DNA of 64,000 nt from Streptomyces sp. NBC_01476 (GCF_036227265.1 NZ_CP109446.1:1687501-1751500), one strand, 5' to 3'; shown: positions 24,719-33,586, counted from the stretch's first letter. Notes: generated by a model not told the origin, from the sequence alone. Numbers and translations are program-made.

Positions 24719-26242
24719 GTGCCTCATGAGGTCGATCAGTCATTTCTGGCGCTGCCGCTGCGGGCGCTCGCCGACGCGGCGCTGGCGCGAGCGCGCGCGC
24801 TGGGCGCCGAGCACGCGGACTTCCGGCTGGAGCGGGTGCGCAGCGCCTCGCTGCGGCTGCGGGACGCCCGGCCCGCCGGCAGCTCGGACAGCACAGAACT
24901 GGGCTATGCGGTGCGGGTGGTGCACGGCGGGGCCTGGGGCTTCGCCGCAGGAGTGGATCTGACGATGGACGCCGCGGCGCGGGTCGCCGGCCAGGCGGTC
25001 GCGATGGCCAAGCTCTCCGCCAAGGTGATCGCGGCGGCCGGGTCCACCGAGCGGGTGGAGCTGGCCGACGAGCCGGCGCACCCCGACCAGGTCTGGGTGT
25101 CGTCGTACGAGATCGATCCGTTCGACGTGCCGGACGCCGAGAAGAGCGCGCTGCTCGCCGACTGGAGCAGCCGGCTGCTGGCCGCCGACGGCGTCTCGCA
25201 CGCCGACGCCGACCTGCTCACGGTCCGCGAGAACAAGTTCTACGCCGACACCGCCGGGACCACCACCACCCAGCAGCGGGTCAGGCTGCAGGCGCAGTTG
25301 ACCGCCGTCTCGGTCGACCCGGACAGCGGCGACTTCGCCTCGATGCGGACCCTCGCCCCGCCGGCCGGCCGCGGCTGGGAATACGCCACCGGCACCGGCT
25401 GGGACTGGGACGCCGAACTCGCCGCGATCCCCGGGCTGCTGGCTGAGAAGATGCGCGCCCCCTCGGTGGAGGCGGGCCGTTACGACCTGGTGATCGACCC
25501 GTCCAACCTCTGGCTCACCATCCACGAGTCGGTCGGCCACGCCACCGAACTGGACCGCGCGCTGGGGTACGAAGCGGCGTACGCGGGCACCTCCTTCGCC
25601 ACCTTCGACCAGCTCGGCACGCTGAAGTACGGCTCGCCGCGGATGAACGTGACCGGTGACCGCACCGCGGAACACGGCCTGTCCACCATCGGCTTCGACG
25701 ACGAGGGTGTCGCCGCCCAGTCGTGGGACCTGGTCAAGGAGGGCGTCCTGGTCGGTTATCAGCTGGACCGGCGGATCGCCCGGCTCACCGGCTTCGAGCG
25801 GTCCAACGGCTGCGCCTTCGCCGACTCCCCCGCCCATGTACCCGTCCAGCGGATGGCGAACGTCTCGCTCCAGCCGGATCCGGACGGCCCTTCGACCGAG
25901 GAGCTGATCGCCGGCGTCGACCGGGGGATCTACGTGGTCGGCGACCGCTCCTGGTCCATCGACATGCAGCGGTACAACTTCCAGTTCACCGGGCAGCGGT
26001 TCTTCCGGATCGAGGGCGGCAAACTGGCCGGCCAGCTCAAAGACGTCGCCTACCAGGCGACCACCACCGACTTCTGGGGCTCGATGGAGGCGGTCGGCGG
26101 CCCGCAGACCTATGTGCTCGGTGGCGCGTTCAACTGCGGCAAGGCCCAGCCAGGCCAGGTCGCCGCGGTCAGCCACGGCAGCCCGTCGGCGCTCTTCCGG
26201 GACGTCAACGTACTCAACACCACCCAGGAGGCGGGGCGATGA
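24719..26242 (+). CDS. tldD: TldD metalloprotease subunit
   Basis: A 507-residue peptidase of the TldD/PmbA family. The zinc-site motif HESVGH is at residues 269-274, and the conserved later Cys is in FNCGKAQPG. TldD-TldE heterodimers degrade unfolded peptides in a deep cavity and mature microcin- or gyrase-toxin-like peptides in Enterobacteria. GTG 24719 follows AAGGGGA. The stop overlaps the tldE start (ATGA), giving coupled synthesis of the two subunits. Confidence 0.95.
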   Translation: MPHEVDQSFLALPLRALADAALARARALGAEHADFRLERVRSASLRLRDARPAGSSDSTELGYAVRVVHGGAWGFAAGVDLTMDAAARVAGQAVAMAKLSAKVIAAAGSTERVELADEPAHPDQVWVSSYEIDPFDVPDAEKSALLADWSSRLLAADGVSHADADLLTVRENKFYADTAGTTTTQQRVRLQAQLTAVSVDPDSGDFASMRTLAPPAGRGWEYATGTGWDWDAELAAIPGLLAEKMRAPSVEAGRYDLVIDPSNLWLTIHESVGHATELDRALGYEAAYAGTSFATFDQLGTLKYGSPRMNVTGDRTAEHGLSTIGFDDEGVAAQSWDLVKEGVLVGYQLDRRIARLTGFERSNGCAFADSPAHVPVQRMANVSLQPDPDGPSTEELIAGVDRGIYVVGDRSWSIDMQRYNFQFTGQRFFRIEGGKLAGQLKDVAYQATTTDFWGSMEAVGGPQTYVLGGAFNCGKAQPGQVAAVSHGSPSALFRDVNVLNTTQEAGR

Positions 26243-27630
26243 GCATCACGACGAAGCCGCACGAGATCGTCGAGCGGGCCCTGGAGCTGTCCCGGACGGA
26301 CGGCTGCGTGGTGATCGCCGACGAGGAGTCCAGTGCCAATCTCCGCTGGGCGGCGAACTCGCTGACCACCAACGGCGTCTCCCGCGGCCGGACGCTCACC
26401 GTGATCGCCACCGTGGACGGCGGGCAGGGCACCGCCACCGGCCTGGTGTCGCGCTCCGCGGTGACCGCGGACGAACTCGAACCGCTGGTGCGGGCTGCCG
26501 AGGCGGCGGCCCGGGAGGCCGGTCCCGCCGAGGACGCCCAGCCGCTGGTCACCGGGGTGCCCCGGTCGGCGGGCTTCACCGACGCCCCCGCCGAGACGAC
26601 GTCCGAGGTCTTCGCCTCCTTCGCCCCGGCGCTCGGCGAGGCGTTCGCCCTCGCACGGGCCGGCGACCGGGAGCTGTACGGCTTCGCCCACCACACGGTG
26701 ACCTCGACGTATCTGGGCACCTCCACCGGGCTGCGGCTGCGGCACGACCAGCCCACCGGCACCCTGGAGCTCAACGCGAAGTCCCCGGACCGGACGAAGT
26801 CGGCCTGGGCCGGCGCTGCCACCCGGGACTTCACCGACGTGGACCCGCTGGCACTCGACGCCGATCTGGCCAGGCGGCTGTCCTGGGCGGCCCGCCGGGT
26901 GGAACAGCCCGCCGGGCGGTACGAGACGCTGCTGCCGCCCACCGCGGTCGCGGACCTGATGATCTACCAGCTGTGGTCGGCCAACGCCCGGTCCGCCGCC
27001 GAGGGCCGCACCGTCTTCAGCAAGCCGGGCGGTGGCACCCGGATCGGCGAGAAGCTGGCCGCGCTGCCGCTGACGCTGCGCAGCGACCCGGCCGAACCCG
27101 GCCTGGAATCCGCGCCGTTCGTGATCGCGCACGCCTCCGGCGACGACTCCTCGGTCTTCGACAACGGGCTGCCGATCGGCCCGGTCGACTGGGTGCGGGA
27201 CGGCACCCTCAACCGGCTGCTCGGCACGCGGCACGTCGCCGCGCTGACCGGGGTGCCGGTGGCCCCGGAGACGGACAACCTGATCCTGGACGGCGGCGGC
27301 GAGCGGTCGCTGGAGGAGATGGTGGCCGGCACCGAGCGGGGTCTGCTGCTGACCTGCCTGTGGTACATCCGCGAGGTCGATCCGGCCACGCTGCTGCTCA
27401 CCGGCCTCACCCGTGACGGTGTCTATCTGGTGGAGAACGGCGAGGTGACTGCCGAGGTGAACAACTTCCGGTTCAACGAGTCGCCGGTCGACCTGCTCGG
27501 CCGGGCCACCGAGGCGGGCCGCACCGAGCGGACGCTGCCGCGCGAGTGGAGCGACTACTTCACCCGGGCCGCCATGCCGGCGCTGCGGATCCCGGACTTC
27601 AACATGAGTTCGGTCAGTCAGGGGGTCTGA
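26239..27630 (+). CDS. tldE: TldE/PmbA subunit
   Basis: A 463-residue TldD/PmbA homologue lacking the HExxxH motif, so it is the non-catalytic partner. Characteristic segments are LRWAANSLTTNGVSRG, DLMIYQLWSANARSAAEG, DNGLPIGPVDWVRDGTLNRLLG, NLILDGGGERSLEEMV and YLVENGEVTAEVNNFRFNESP. It starts within the TldD stop codon (ATGA). kptA follows five bases after its stop, suggesting a three-gene transcript. Confidence 0.95.
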   Translation: MSITTKPHEIVERALELSRTDGCVVIADEESSANLRWAANSLTTNGVSRGRTLTVIATVDGGQGTATGLVSRSAVTADELEPLVRAAEAAAREAGPAEDAQPLVTGVPRSAGFTDAPAETTSEVFASFAPALGEAFALARAGDRELYGFAHHTVTSTYLGTSTGLRLRHDQPTGTLELNAKSPDRTKSAWAGAATRDFTDVDPLALDADLARRLSWAARRVEQPAGRYETLLPPTAVADLMIYQLWSANARSAAEGRTVFSKPGGGTRIGEKLAALPLTLRSDPAEPGLESAPFVIAHASGDDSSVFDNGLPIGPVDWVRDGTLNRLLGTRHVAALTGVPVAPETDNLILDGGGERSLEEMVAGTERGLLLTCLWYIREVDPATLLLTGLTRDGVYLVENGEVTAEVNNFRFNESPVDLLGRATEAGRTERTLPREWSDYFTRAAMPALRIPDFNMSSVSQGV

Positions 27631-27635
27631 CAGCG

Positions 27636-28187
27636 GTGGACGAGAAGCGGACGGTCAGGGTGTCGCGGTTCCTGTCGATGGTGCTGCGGCACCGGCCGGA
27701 GGCGGTGGGCATCGTGCTCGACGAGGCCGGCTGGGTGGACGTGGACGAGCTGATCGCCGCGTGCGCCACCCGGGGCCGTCGCTTCTCACGGGCCGAGCTG
27801 GACCATGTGGTGGCGACGAACAACAAGAAGCGGTTCGCCTACTCGCCGGACGGCCGGCGGATCAGGGCCAGTCAGGGCCACTCGGTGGAGGTACGGCTGG
27901 GACTGGCCGCCGCCGTCCCGCCGGACGTCCTCTTCCACGGCACCGCGGCGGCCTCGGTCGGGGCGATCATGCGCGAGGGCCTGAAACCGATGTCACGGCA
28001 GGACGTGCATTTGTCGGCGGACGCGGAGACGGCCGTGCGGGTCGGGGCGCGGCACGGCCGGCCGGTGGTGCTGGCGGTGGACGCCGCCGCGCTGGCCGCG
28101 GCCGGTCACGAGTTCCGGGTCAGCGCCAATGGCGTATGGCTGACGGACGCGGTGCCGCCGGAGCGGCTGCGGCGGATATCCGGCTGA
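27636..28187 (+). CDS. kptA: RNA 2'-phosphotransferase (Tpt1/KptA)
   Basis: A 183-residue enzyme transferring an RNA 2'-phosphate to NAD. Family landmarks are SRFLSMVLRHRPEAVGI, GWVDVDELI, YSPDGRRIRASQGHSV, FHGTAAASVGAIMREGL, RQDVHLSADAETA and the final NGVWLTDAVPP. The RHRP, RASQGHS, HGT and HLS residues are the catalytic set. Bacteria lack the tRNA-splicing pathway that gives yeast Tpt1 its job, so the substrate is unknown. GTG 27636 lies directly after tldE. Confidence 0.92.
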   Translation: MDEKRTVRVSRFLSMVLRHRPEAVGIVLDEAGWVDVDELIAACATRGRRFSRAELDHVVATNNKKRFAYSPDGRRIRASQGHSVEVRLGLAAAVPPDVLFHGTAAASVGAIMREGLKPMSRQDVHLSADAETAVRVGARHGRPVVLAVDAAALAAAGHEFRVSANGVWLTDAVPPERLRRISG

Positions 28188-28253
28188 ACCGACCGGGCGG
28201 CTGGACCGACCGGGCGGCTGAACGGTCCTGACCGGCTGAACGGTCCTGACCGG
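28181..28253. repeat. 17-18-bp tandem repeats after kptA
   Basis: Four imperfect units: CTGAACCGACCGGGCGG, CTGGACCGACCGGGCGG, then CTGAACGGTCCTGACCGG twice exactly. They begin inside the kptA stop region and fill the gap to the convergent GlsB-like gene. They could act as a mRNA 3'-end structure or simply be slippage. Confidence 0.8.
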
Positions 28254-28257
28254 CTGA

Positions 28258-28542
28258 TCAGCGCGGGGCGGCGGTCCGGTCGCGGCCCTTGAACGCCGCC
28301 CACAGGGCGTCGCCGAGTGCCACCAGCAGGATCGCGCCAATGAGCTGCAGGGCGTGGCGGGTCCAGTCGAAACCCTTGGTGTCGTTGACGCCGATCCAGG
28401 TGGAGGCGCCATTGCCGAGCGCGGCGCCGCCCATACCGCAGATCACGGTGAGCCACAGCGGCAGCGCCTGCTTCCCGGGAATGATCGCCTTGGCGATCAG
28501 ACCGAGCACCAGGCCGACGATGATCGCCCACAGCCAACCCAT
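28258..28542 (-). CDS. GlsB/YeaQ/YmgE-type membrane stress protein
   Basis: A 94-residue protein with three helices and the family's Gly-rich pattern (LWAIIVGLVLGLIAKAIIPG, VICGMGGAALGNGAS). The transglycosylase-associated/GlsB family is induced by envelope or general stress in several bacteria; its biochemical role is unknown. The ribosome site GAGGAGGCGAG precedes ATG 28542. It is convergent with kptA. Confidence 0.88.
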   Translation of the reverse strand: MGWLWAIIVGLVLGLIAKAIIPGKQALPLWLTVICGMGGAALGNGASTWIGVNDTKGFDWTRHALQLIGAILLVALGDALWAAFKGRDRTAAPR

Positions 28543-28759
28543 CTCACTCGCCTCCTCGGAACCCGTCGGAACGGACTCGTCCGGTTATGGTTTCGCCAGT
28601 CTGCGTCCGGCCGGTCCGCCCCGCATGTCGGCCGCGGCCGTCCGCCGGCCGGGCGAAAGGCCGCCGCCCCGCTCTGCTGCCGGGGCGCATCCCGGCGTAC
28701 GGTGTTGCCTGACCGGTGCCGAGTGCGGTCCGGCCGAGGCGAGCGGGCGGTGGAGCGGC

Positions 28760-29287
28760 ATGGCGAAGAAGGGCGGCCCGGGGGTCTATCAGATCTCGGG
28801 GGCGCGTACCGGACTCACCGAGGATGTACGCGGCCGGCAGCGCCGCTATGTGATCTCGATGTCGATCCGCACCCTCTCGGTGATCCTGACCGTGGTGCTG
28901 TGGAACGTCGAGCGGCCGCTGGCCTGGGGGACCCTGGTACTGGGTGTGCTGCTGCCGTACGTGGCCGTGGTCTTCGCCAACGCGGGCCGGGAGAACACCC
29001 CGATCGCCCCCAGGACCGCCTACATCCCGCAGCCGGTGCGGCCGGCGCTGGAGGCGACCAAGGTGGAGTCCTCGGCGGACCGCGGCACCGACCCGTTCGC
29101 GGCGCAGGACGGTACGCCGGGCAGCGCGTCGGGCGGTGCGTCAGAGGGCGCGTCAGGCGGTGCGACGGGCGCCGGCCGGACGACCGAGCCGGGCACCCGG
29201 CGGGCCGCCGAACCGGCCGCTGAATCAGGCGCCGAATCGGGCGCTGAATCAGCCACGGAGGCGGCCGAAGGACCCGACGCCGTGTGA
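28760..29287 (+). CDS. DUF3099 membrane protein
   Basis: A 175-residue actinobacterial protein. The N-terminal DUF3099 core (ISGARTGLTEDVRGRQRRYVIS) precedes two helices (TLSVILTVVLWNV, WGTLVLGVLLPYVAVVFAN). A long acidic Gly/Ala/Glu tail follows, with repeats such as GGASEGASGGATG and ESGAESGAESA, probably disordered. The function is unknown. ATG 28760 follows GGAGCGG. It is divergent from the GlsB-like gene. Confidence 0.85.
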   Translation: MAKKGGPGVYQISGARTGLTEDVRGRQRRYVISMSIRTLSVILTVVLWNVERPLAWGTLVLGVLLPYVAVVFANAGRENTPIAPRTAYIPQPVRPALEATKVESSADRGTDPFAAQDGTPGSASGGASEGASGGATGAGRTTEPGTRRAAEPAAESGAESGAESATEAAEGPDAV

Positions 29288-29534
29288 TCCCGGCAGGTCC
29301 CCAGGACCCTGCGGTCTGGACCTGTGAAAGTGGAGCCGGAACCTCAAGAAATGCTCAGATCAATCGTACGGATTCCTCTCCACGCCGGGCTGAGCGCGTG
29401 ACATACTTCGTACGCGCTCCGCATCCCCCGTCGGAGCGACGGACCGACGCCGGGCGGCTCCCCCCGTGGCTGCCCGGCGTCGCCATGTTCACCCGACCGC
29501 CGTGCGGCCCCTCCGGCCCTGTTTACTGGGCCCT

Positions 29535-29846
29535 GTGAGCGACGAGAAGCCGATCTGCTCGGCCAAGGACTGCCGCGCCCCCGCGGTGTGGGTGCTGGCG
29601 TGGAACAACCCCAAACTGCACACGCCCGAGCGGCGCAAGACCTGGCTGGCGTGCGACGAACACCGCGAACATCTGGCCCAGTTCCTGGGCATGCGGGGGT
29701 TCCTCAAGGACGTGGTGACGCTGGAGGAATGGGACCGGGCCGCGGCGGCCGGCGACCCGAACGGCGACGCAGCAGGCGCCCTGACCGGCGACCCCGCCAG
29801 TGACCCGAGCGGCGACCCCGCCGGTGAGTCAGCCGCCGATCGCTGA
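29535..29846 (+). CDS. Small Cys/His protein, conserved hypothetical
   Basis: A 103-residue protein found beside moaA in streptomycetes as I recall; I do not know its function. The N-terminal ~70 residues hold C8, C13, C39 (WLACDEHREHL) and two His, a plausible zinc site. The tail consists of Gly-Asp-Pro repeats (GDPASDPSGDPAG). GTG 29535 follows a TACTGG box at 29524. The last 18 bases overlap the end of moaA on the opposite strand. Confidence 0.75.
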   Translation: MSDEKPICSAKDCRAPAVWVLAWNNPKLHTPERRKTWLACDEHREHLAQFLGMRGFLKDVVTLEEWDRAAAAGDPNGDAAGALTGDPASDPSGDPAGESAADR

Positions 29847-30818
29847 CATCGGCCGCTCGGGCTGCAGGAACGCCGGGTCGTCCAGACCCGAGCCCGCCTT
29901 CTTGCCCCACATCGCGGCCTTCCAGAGCGCGGCCATCTCCGCGTCGGAGGCGCCGGAGCGCAGCGCGGTGCGCAGGTCGGACTCCTCGCGGGCGAAGAGG
30001 CAGTTGCGGACCTGCCCGTCGGCGGTCAGCCGGGTGCGGTCGCAGGCCCGGCAGAAGGGCCGGGTGACCGAGCCGATCACGCCGACCCGGCCGGGGCCGC
30101 CGTCCACCAGCCACCGCTCGGCGGGCGCGGAGCCGCGGACCGACTCGCCTTCCGGGGTGAGCCGGAAGCGGCTGCCGAGCGCGGTCAGGATCTCGTCGGC
30201 GGTGACCATGTCGGTGCGCTGCCAGCCGTGCTGGGCGTCGAGCGGCATCTGCTCGATGAAGCGCAGTTCGTAGCCGTGGTCGAGCGCCCAGGAGAGCAGT
30301 TCGGGGGCCTCGTCGTCGTTGAGCCCGCGCATCAGCACGGTGTTGACCTTCACCGGGGCCATGCCCGCCGCGGTCGCCGCTTCCAAGCCGGCCAGCACGT
30401 CGTGGTGGCGGTCGCGCCGGGTCAGGGTGTGGAAGACCTCGGGGCGCAGGGTGTCAAGCGAGACATTGACCCGGTCCAGCCCCGCCTCGCGCAGCGCGGA
30501 AGCGGTACGGCGCAGGCCGATGCCGTTGGTGGTCAGTGACATCCTGGGCCGTGGTCCGAGGGCGGCGCAGGCCTGGATGATGCCGGTCAGGCCGGGCCGC
30601 AGCAGCGGTTCGCCGCCGGTGAAGCGCACATCGGTGACACCCAGTTCGGTGACCGCGATCCGTACCATCCGGACGATCTCGTCGTCGGTGAGCAACTCCG
30701 GCTTGGCGAGCCACTGCAGGCCCTCTTCCGGCATGCAGTAGGTGCAGCGCAGATTGCACCGGTCGGTGAGCGAGACGCGCAGATCCGTCGCCACCCTGCC
30801 GTAGGTGTCGATGAGCAC
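29829..30818 (-). CDS. moaA: GTP 3',8-cyclase MoaA
   Basis: A 329-residue radical-SAM enzyme for the first step of molybdenum-cofactor synthesis. The SAM cluster CNLRCTYC is at residues 21-28, followed by RFTGGEPLLRPG, SLTTNG and NVSLDTL. The C-terminal [4Fe-4S] set is CRACDRTRLTADGQVRNC, and the protein ends in the essential GG (PMSAIGG). Start GTG 30818 matches the family N-terminus (MLIDTYGRVATDLR). The gene stands alone and ends 18 bases inside its convergent neighbour. Confidence 0.96.
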   Translation of the reverse strand: MLIDTYGRVATDLRVSLTDRCNLRCTYCMPEEGLQWLAKPELLTDDEIVRMVRIAVTELGVTDVRFTGGEPLLRPGLTGIIQACAALGPRPRMSLTTNGIGLRRTASALREAGLDRVNVSLDTLRPEVFHTLTRRDRHHDVLAGLEAATAAGMAPVKVNTVLMRGLNDDEAPELLSWALDHGYELRFIEQMPLDAQHGWQRTDMVTADEILTALGSRFRLTPEGESVRGSAPAERWLVDGGPGRVGVIGSVTRPFCRACDRTRLTADGQVRNCLFAREESDLRTALRSGASDAEMAALWKAAMWGKKAGSGLDDPAFLQPERPMSAIGG

Positions 30819-30892
30819 GGGCACCGCCTCTCTTCGGGCGCCTGTGGCGCGCCGTAACCCCACCAGCGTATGACCCGGCGGCGAAAGAGCGC

Positions 30893-30931
30893 GGGTCCAG
30901 CGCGTACCGCGGCGGCGTACGCGCTGGACCC
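30893..30931 (-). terminator. Terminator of the symporter operon
   Basis: A perfect 15-bp stem GGGTCCAGCGCGTAC/GTACGCGCTGGACCC with a 9-nt loop, 38-76 bases beyond the symporter stop. It separates the operon from moaA. Confidence 0.88.
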
Positions 30932-30968
30932 CGATGGCAACAGTTTGTTGAATCCGCTGGTGGGAGCG

Positions 30969-32591
30969 TCAGTGCGCGCCGGCGCCCGTCAGCGACCGCA
31001 CTTCGAGTTCCTTGTACTTCTCGGCGTCCGGCTGCTCGCGGCCGAGCACCGTACCCAGCCAGCCGAGCAGGAAACCGAGCGGGATGGAGATGATGCCGGG
31101 GTTGGTGAGCGGGAACCAGTGGAAGTCGCTGCCGGCGAAGAGCGCGTCGTCGGCGCCAGAGACCACCGGCGAGAAGATCACCAGCACCAGGGCGGAGACC
31201 AGCCCGCCGTAGATCGACCAGGTGGCGCCGCTGGTGGTGAAGCGTTTCCAGTAGAGGCTGTAGAGGATGGTCGGCAGGTTGGCCGAGGCGGCCACCGCGA
31301 AGGCCAGGGCGACCAGTGCGGCGGCGTTGAGCTTGGTGGCGTACATGCCGAGCACGATGGAGACCGCGCCGATCACCACCGCGGCGATCTTGGCGGTGGC
31401 CACCTCGCCCTTCTCGGTCACCTTGCCGCGTTTGATGACGTTGGCCCACAGGTCGTGCGCGAAGGAGGCCGAGGACGCCAGGGTGAGGCCGGCCACCACC
31501 GCGAGAATGGTGGCGAAGGCGACCGCGGAGATCACCGCGAGCAGGATCGCGCCGCCGGTGGTGCCGGCGCCGCCGCCGACGTTCTCGGCGAGCAGCGGGG
31601 CCGCGGTGTTGCCGGCCGCGTCGCTGGCCACGATGGCGTCCCGGCCGACCAGGGCGGCGGCGCCGAAGCCGAGCGCGATGGTCATCAGATAGAAGGCGCC
31701 GATGATGCCGATCGCCCAGTTCACCGATTTCCTGGCTACCTTGGCGGTGGGCACGGTGTAGAAGCGGACCAGGATGTGCGGCAGTCCGGCGGTGCCGAGC
31801 ACCAGGGCGAGGCCCAGCGAGATGAAGTTGATCTTGCTGGTGGTGTCGATGCCGTACTTCAGCCCGGGTTCCAGGAAGGACGAGCCCTTGCCGCTGCGGT
31901 CGGCGGCGGCGCCGAGCAGGCTGGACGGGTTCCAGTGGAACTTGTTGAGCACCAGGACGGTGATCAGCAGGGTGCCGAGGATCAGCATCACCGCCTTGAC
32001 GATCTGCACCCAGGTGGTGCCCTTCATGCCGCCGATGGTCACGTAGAGCACCATCACCACGCCGACCAGCGCGACGACCAGCTTCTTGGCGCCGTCGCCG
32101 TGCACGCCGAGCAGCAGGGTGACCAGCGCGCCCGCGCCGACCATCTGGGCCAGCAGGTAGAAGATCGACACCACGATGGTGGAGGCGCCGGCCGCGGTCC
32201 GCACCGGGCGCTGCCGCAGCCGGTAGGCCAGGACGTCAGCCATGGTGAAGCGGCCGGAGTTGCGCAGCGGTTCGGCGACCAGCAGCAGTGCCACCAGCCA
32301 GGCGACCAGGAAGCCGATCGAGTACAGGAAGCCGTCGTAGCCGGCCAGCGCGATGGATCCGGCGATGCCGAGGAAGGACGCGGCGGACATGTAGTCGCCG
32401 GAGATCGCCAGGCCGTTCTGCAGTCCGGTGAAGGTACGGCCGCCGGCGTAGAAGTCGGTGGCGTCCTTGGTCTGCCGGCCGGCCCAGACGGTGATCGCCA
32501 GGGTGATCGCGACGAACACCGAGAAGAGGGTGATGATCAGCGCGCGGTGGTCGCCGGCCCCGGCGGCGAGGGTGATGCCGTGCCCGCTCAT
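30969..32591 (-). CDS. Sodium:solute symporter, ActP (acetate/monocarboxylate) type
   Basis: A 540-residue, 13-helix transporter of the SSS family: FYAGGRTFTGLQNGLAISGDYMSAASFLG, the signature region after GLPHILVRFYTV, and RSGKGSSFLEPGLKYG-like loops. It most resembles ActP/MctC-type carriers for acetate, pyruvate or propionate. The partner DUF485 gene overlaps its start (ATGA), the classic yjcH-actP arrangement. A Crp-type motif precedes the operon and a strong terminator follows. Confidence 0.93.
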   Translation of the reverse strand: MSGHGITLAAGAGDHRALIITLFSVFVAITLAITVWAGRQTKDATDFYAGGRTFTGLQNGLAISGDYMSAASFLGIAGSIALAGYDGFLYSIGFLVAWLVALLLVAEPLRNSGRFTMADVLAYRLRQRPVRTAAGASTIVVSIFYLLAQMVGAGALVTLLLGVHGDGAKKLVVALVGVVMVLYVTIGGMKGTTWVQIVKAVMLILGTLLITVLVLNKFHWNPSSLLGAAADRSGKGSSFLEPGLKYGIDTTSKINFISLGLALVLGTAGLPHILVRFYTVPTAKVARKSVNWAIGIIGAFYLMTIALGFGAAALVGRDAIVASDAAGNTAAPLLAENVGGGAGTTGGAILLAVISAVAFATILAVVAGLTLASSASFAHDLWANVIKRGKVTEKGEVATAKIAAVVIGAVSIVLGMYATKLNAAALVALAFAVAASANLPTILYSLYWKRFTTSGATWSIYGGLVSALVLVIFSPVVSGADDALFAGSDFHWFPLTNPGIISIPLGFLLGWLGTVLGREQPDAEKYKELEVRSLTGAGAH

Positions 32592-33010
32592 GCCGTCTCC
32601 TCCGAAGTCGCCGTGGTGGTCGGTCCTTGCGGGTCCTGCGGCGGCGCCGAGCCCTCCCGGGCGGGCGGGACCTGCGGCTGGTCAGGCGGGCCGCCGCCCT
32701 CGAGCCGGGACTTGAGCACCCCGGCCAGCGGGTCGAGCCGCCGGTCGGCGTACCGGGCGTAGAGCCAGGCGATCAGGAAGGTGGTGACGAACTGGGCGAT
32801 GCCCAGGAAGAACGCCACGTTCAGGTGACCGACGAGCTTGGTGGACATGAAGTCGTCGGCGAAGCTCGACAGCAGTACGTAGAGCAGGTACCAGCTGATG
32901 AAGCCGACGGTGACCGGGAACGCGAACACCCGGTAGGAGCGGCGCAGTTCGCGGAACTCCGCGCTGCCCTCCACTGCCGAGTAGCCGGCCGGTTCCGGTG
33001 GTGTTGCCAC
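32588..33010 (-). CDS. DUF485 membrane protein (YjcH-like)
   Basis: A 140-residue protein with two helices (FPVTVGFISWYLLYVLLSSF, NVAFFLGIAQFVTTFLIAWLYARYADRRLDPL) typical of DUF485. The Pro/Thr-rich C-tail is probably disordered. DUF485 proteins accompany ActP-type symporters and may help assembly or activity. GTG 33010 follows GGGGAGG. It is the first gene of the operon, coupled to the symporter by ATGA overlap. Confidence 0.9.
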   Translation of the reverse strand: MATPPEPAGYSAVEGSAEFRELRRSYRVFAFPVTVGFISWYLLYVLLSSFADDFMSTKLVGHLNVAFFLGIAQFVTTFLIAWLYARYADRRLDPLAGVLKSRLEGGGPPDQPQVPPAREGSAPPQDPQGPTTTATSEETA

Positions 33011-33036
33011 AAGTCCTCCCCAGGGGCGGGCGTGAC

Positions 33037-33050
33037 GTGATGTCCGTCAC
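33037..33050. promoter_or_regulatory. Crp-type operator upstream of the symporter operon
   Basis: GTG-ATGTCC-GTCAC fits the GTG-N6-GNCAC motif reported for Streptomyces Crp, and the wider CGTGA-N6-TCACA (33036-33051) differs by one base from the classical TGTGA-N6-TCACA. It lies 27 bases before the first start codon, a position more suited to repression or a start-proximal site. Confidence 0.5.
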
Positions 33051-33235
33051 ATCAGCGCGGATGCCGAATCGTAAAGGAAAGGCAATGTCGTGCAACAGGG
33101 GGCGGGAGTTGAAAACTGAGGCGGCGACAGCAGCGCCCGGACGCGGCATCCGGGGCGCCCGGGCGACACCACGGCCCGGTCGCTTCGTTGAACAGCGCAC
33201 CAGGCCGCCATCGCGCCGCACCGAGGAAGACCGCC

Positions 33236-33442
33236 GTGAACACCTCACCGCCCCCGCCGCCGTCCGGGCCCCACCTCCCGGCCCGCAGGCCCTTCGGGAG
33301 CATCACGCTGCCCGCGGGGCCGCTTCCGCTCCCGTGTCCCGCCACCGCCCCGCGCGCCGCCCTCGGCCACTGGCACCCGGACCGGGTCCGGCTGCCGCTG
33401 CTGAGCATCGCGGCGCTGCGATCCGGCCACCGCGATGGCTGA
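33236..33442 (+). CDS. Possible small Pro-rich protein (68 aa)
   Basis: A weak call in a 576-bp gap between the symporter operon and the subtilase. GTG 33236 has GAGGAAG about seven bases upstream. The product is Pro/Arg-rich (SPPPPPSGPHLPARRPFGSI) with no helix or known domain and contains one Cys. Codon bias is compatible with coding, but a G+C-rich shadow frame is equally possible. The rest of the gap shows only the Crp-type motif. Confidence 0.3.
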   Translation: MNTSPPPPPSGPHLPARRPFGSITLPAGPLPLPCPATAPRAALGHWHPDRVRLPLLSIAALRSGHRDG

Positions 33443-33586
33443 ACCACCGCCGCCGCTGAGGGGATTCCGTGGTTTTTCGGCCACTCCCCTGCTGCGCGGG
33501 GCGGCCGGCCGCTAGCTTCGCTCGTCATGTACCCGTCCCAAGGCAACCCCGCCGCCGGACGAGGACTCCGGACGAATGGAGATCCC

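Noticed and set aside
29338-29370. ECF-type promoter (GGAAC ... CGT) before the small Cys/His gene
   Set aside because: The 22-base spacer is too long for an ECF sigma promoter.
30870-32762. 630-codon plus-strand frame opposite the symporter
   Set aside because: An antisense shadow rich in Asp/Gly/His/Gln; the symporter operon with overlap and terminator explains the DNA.
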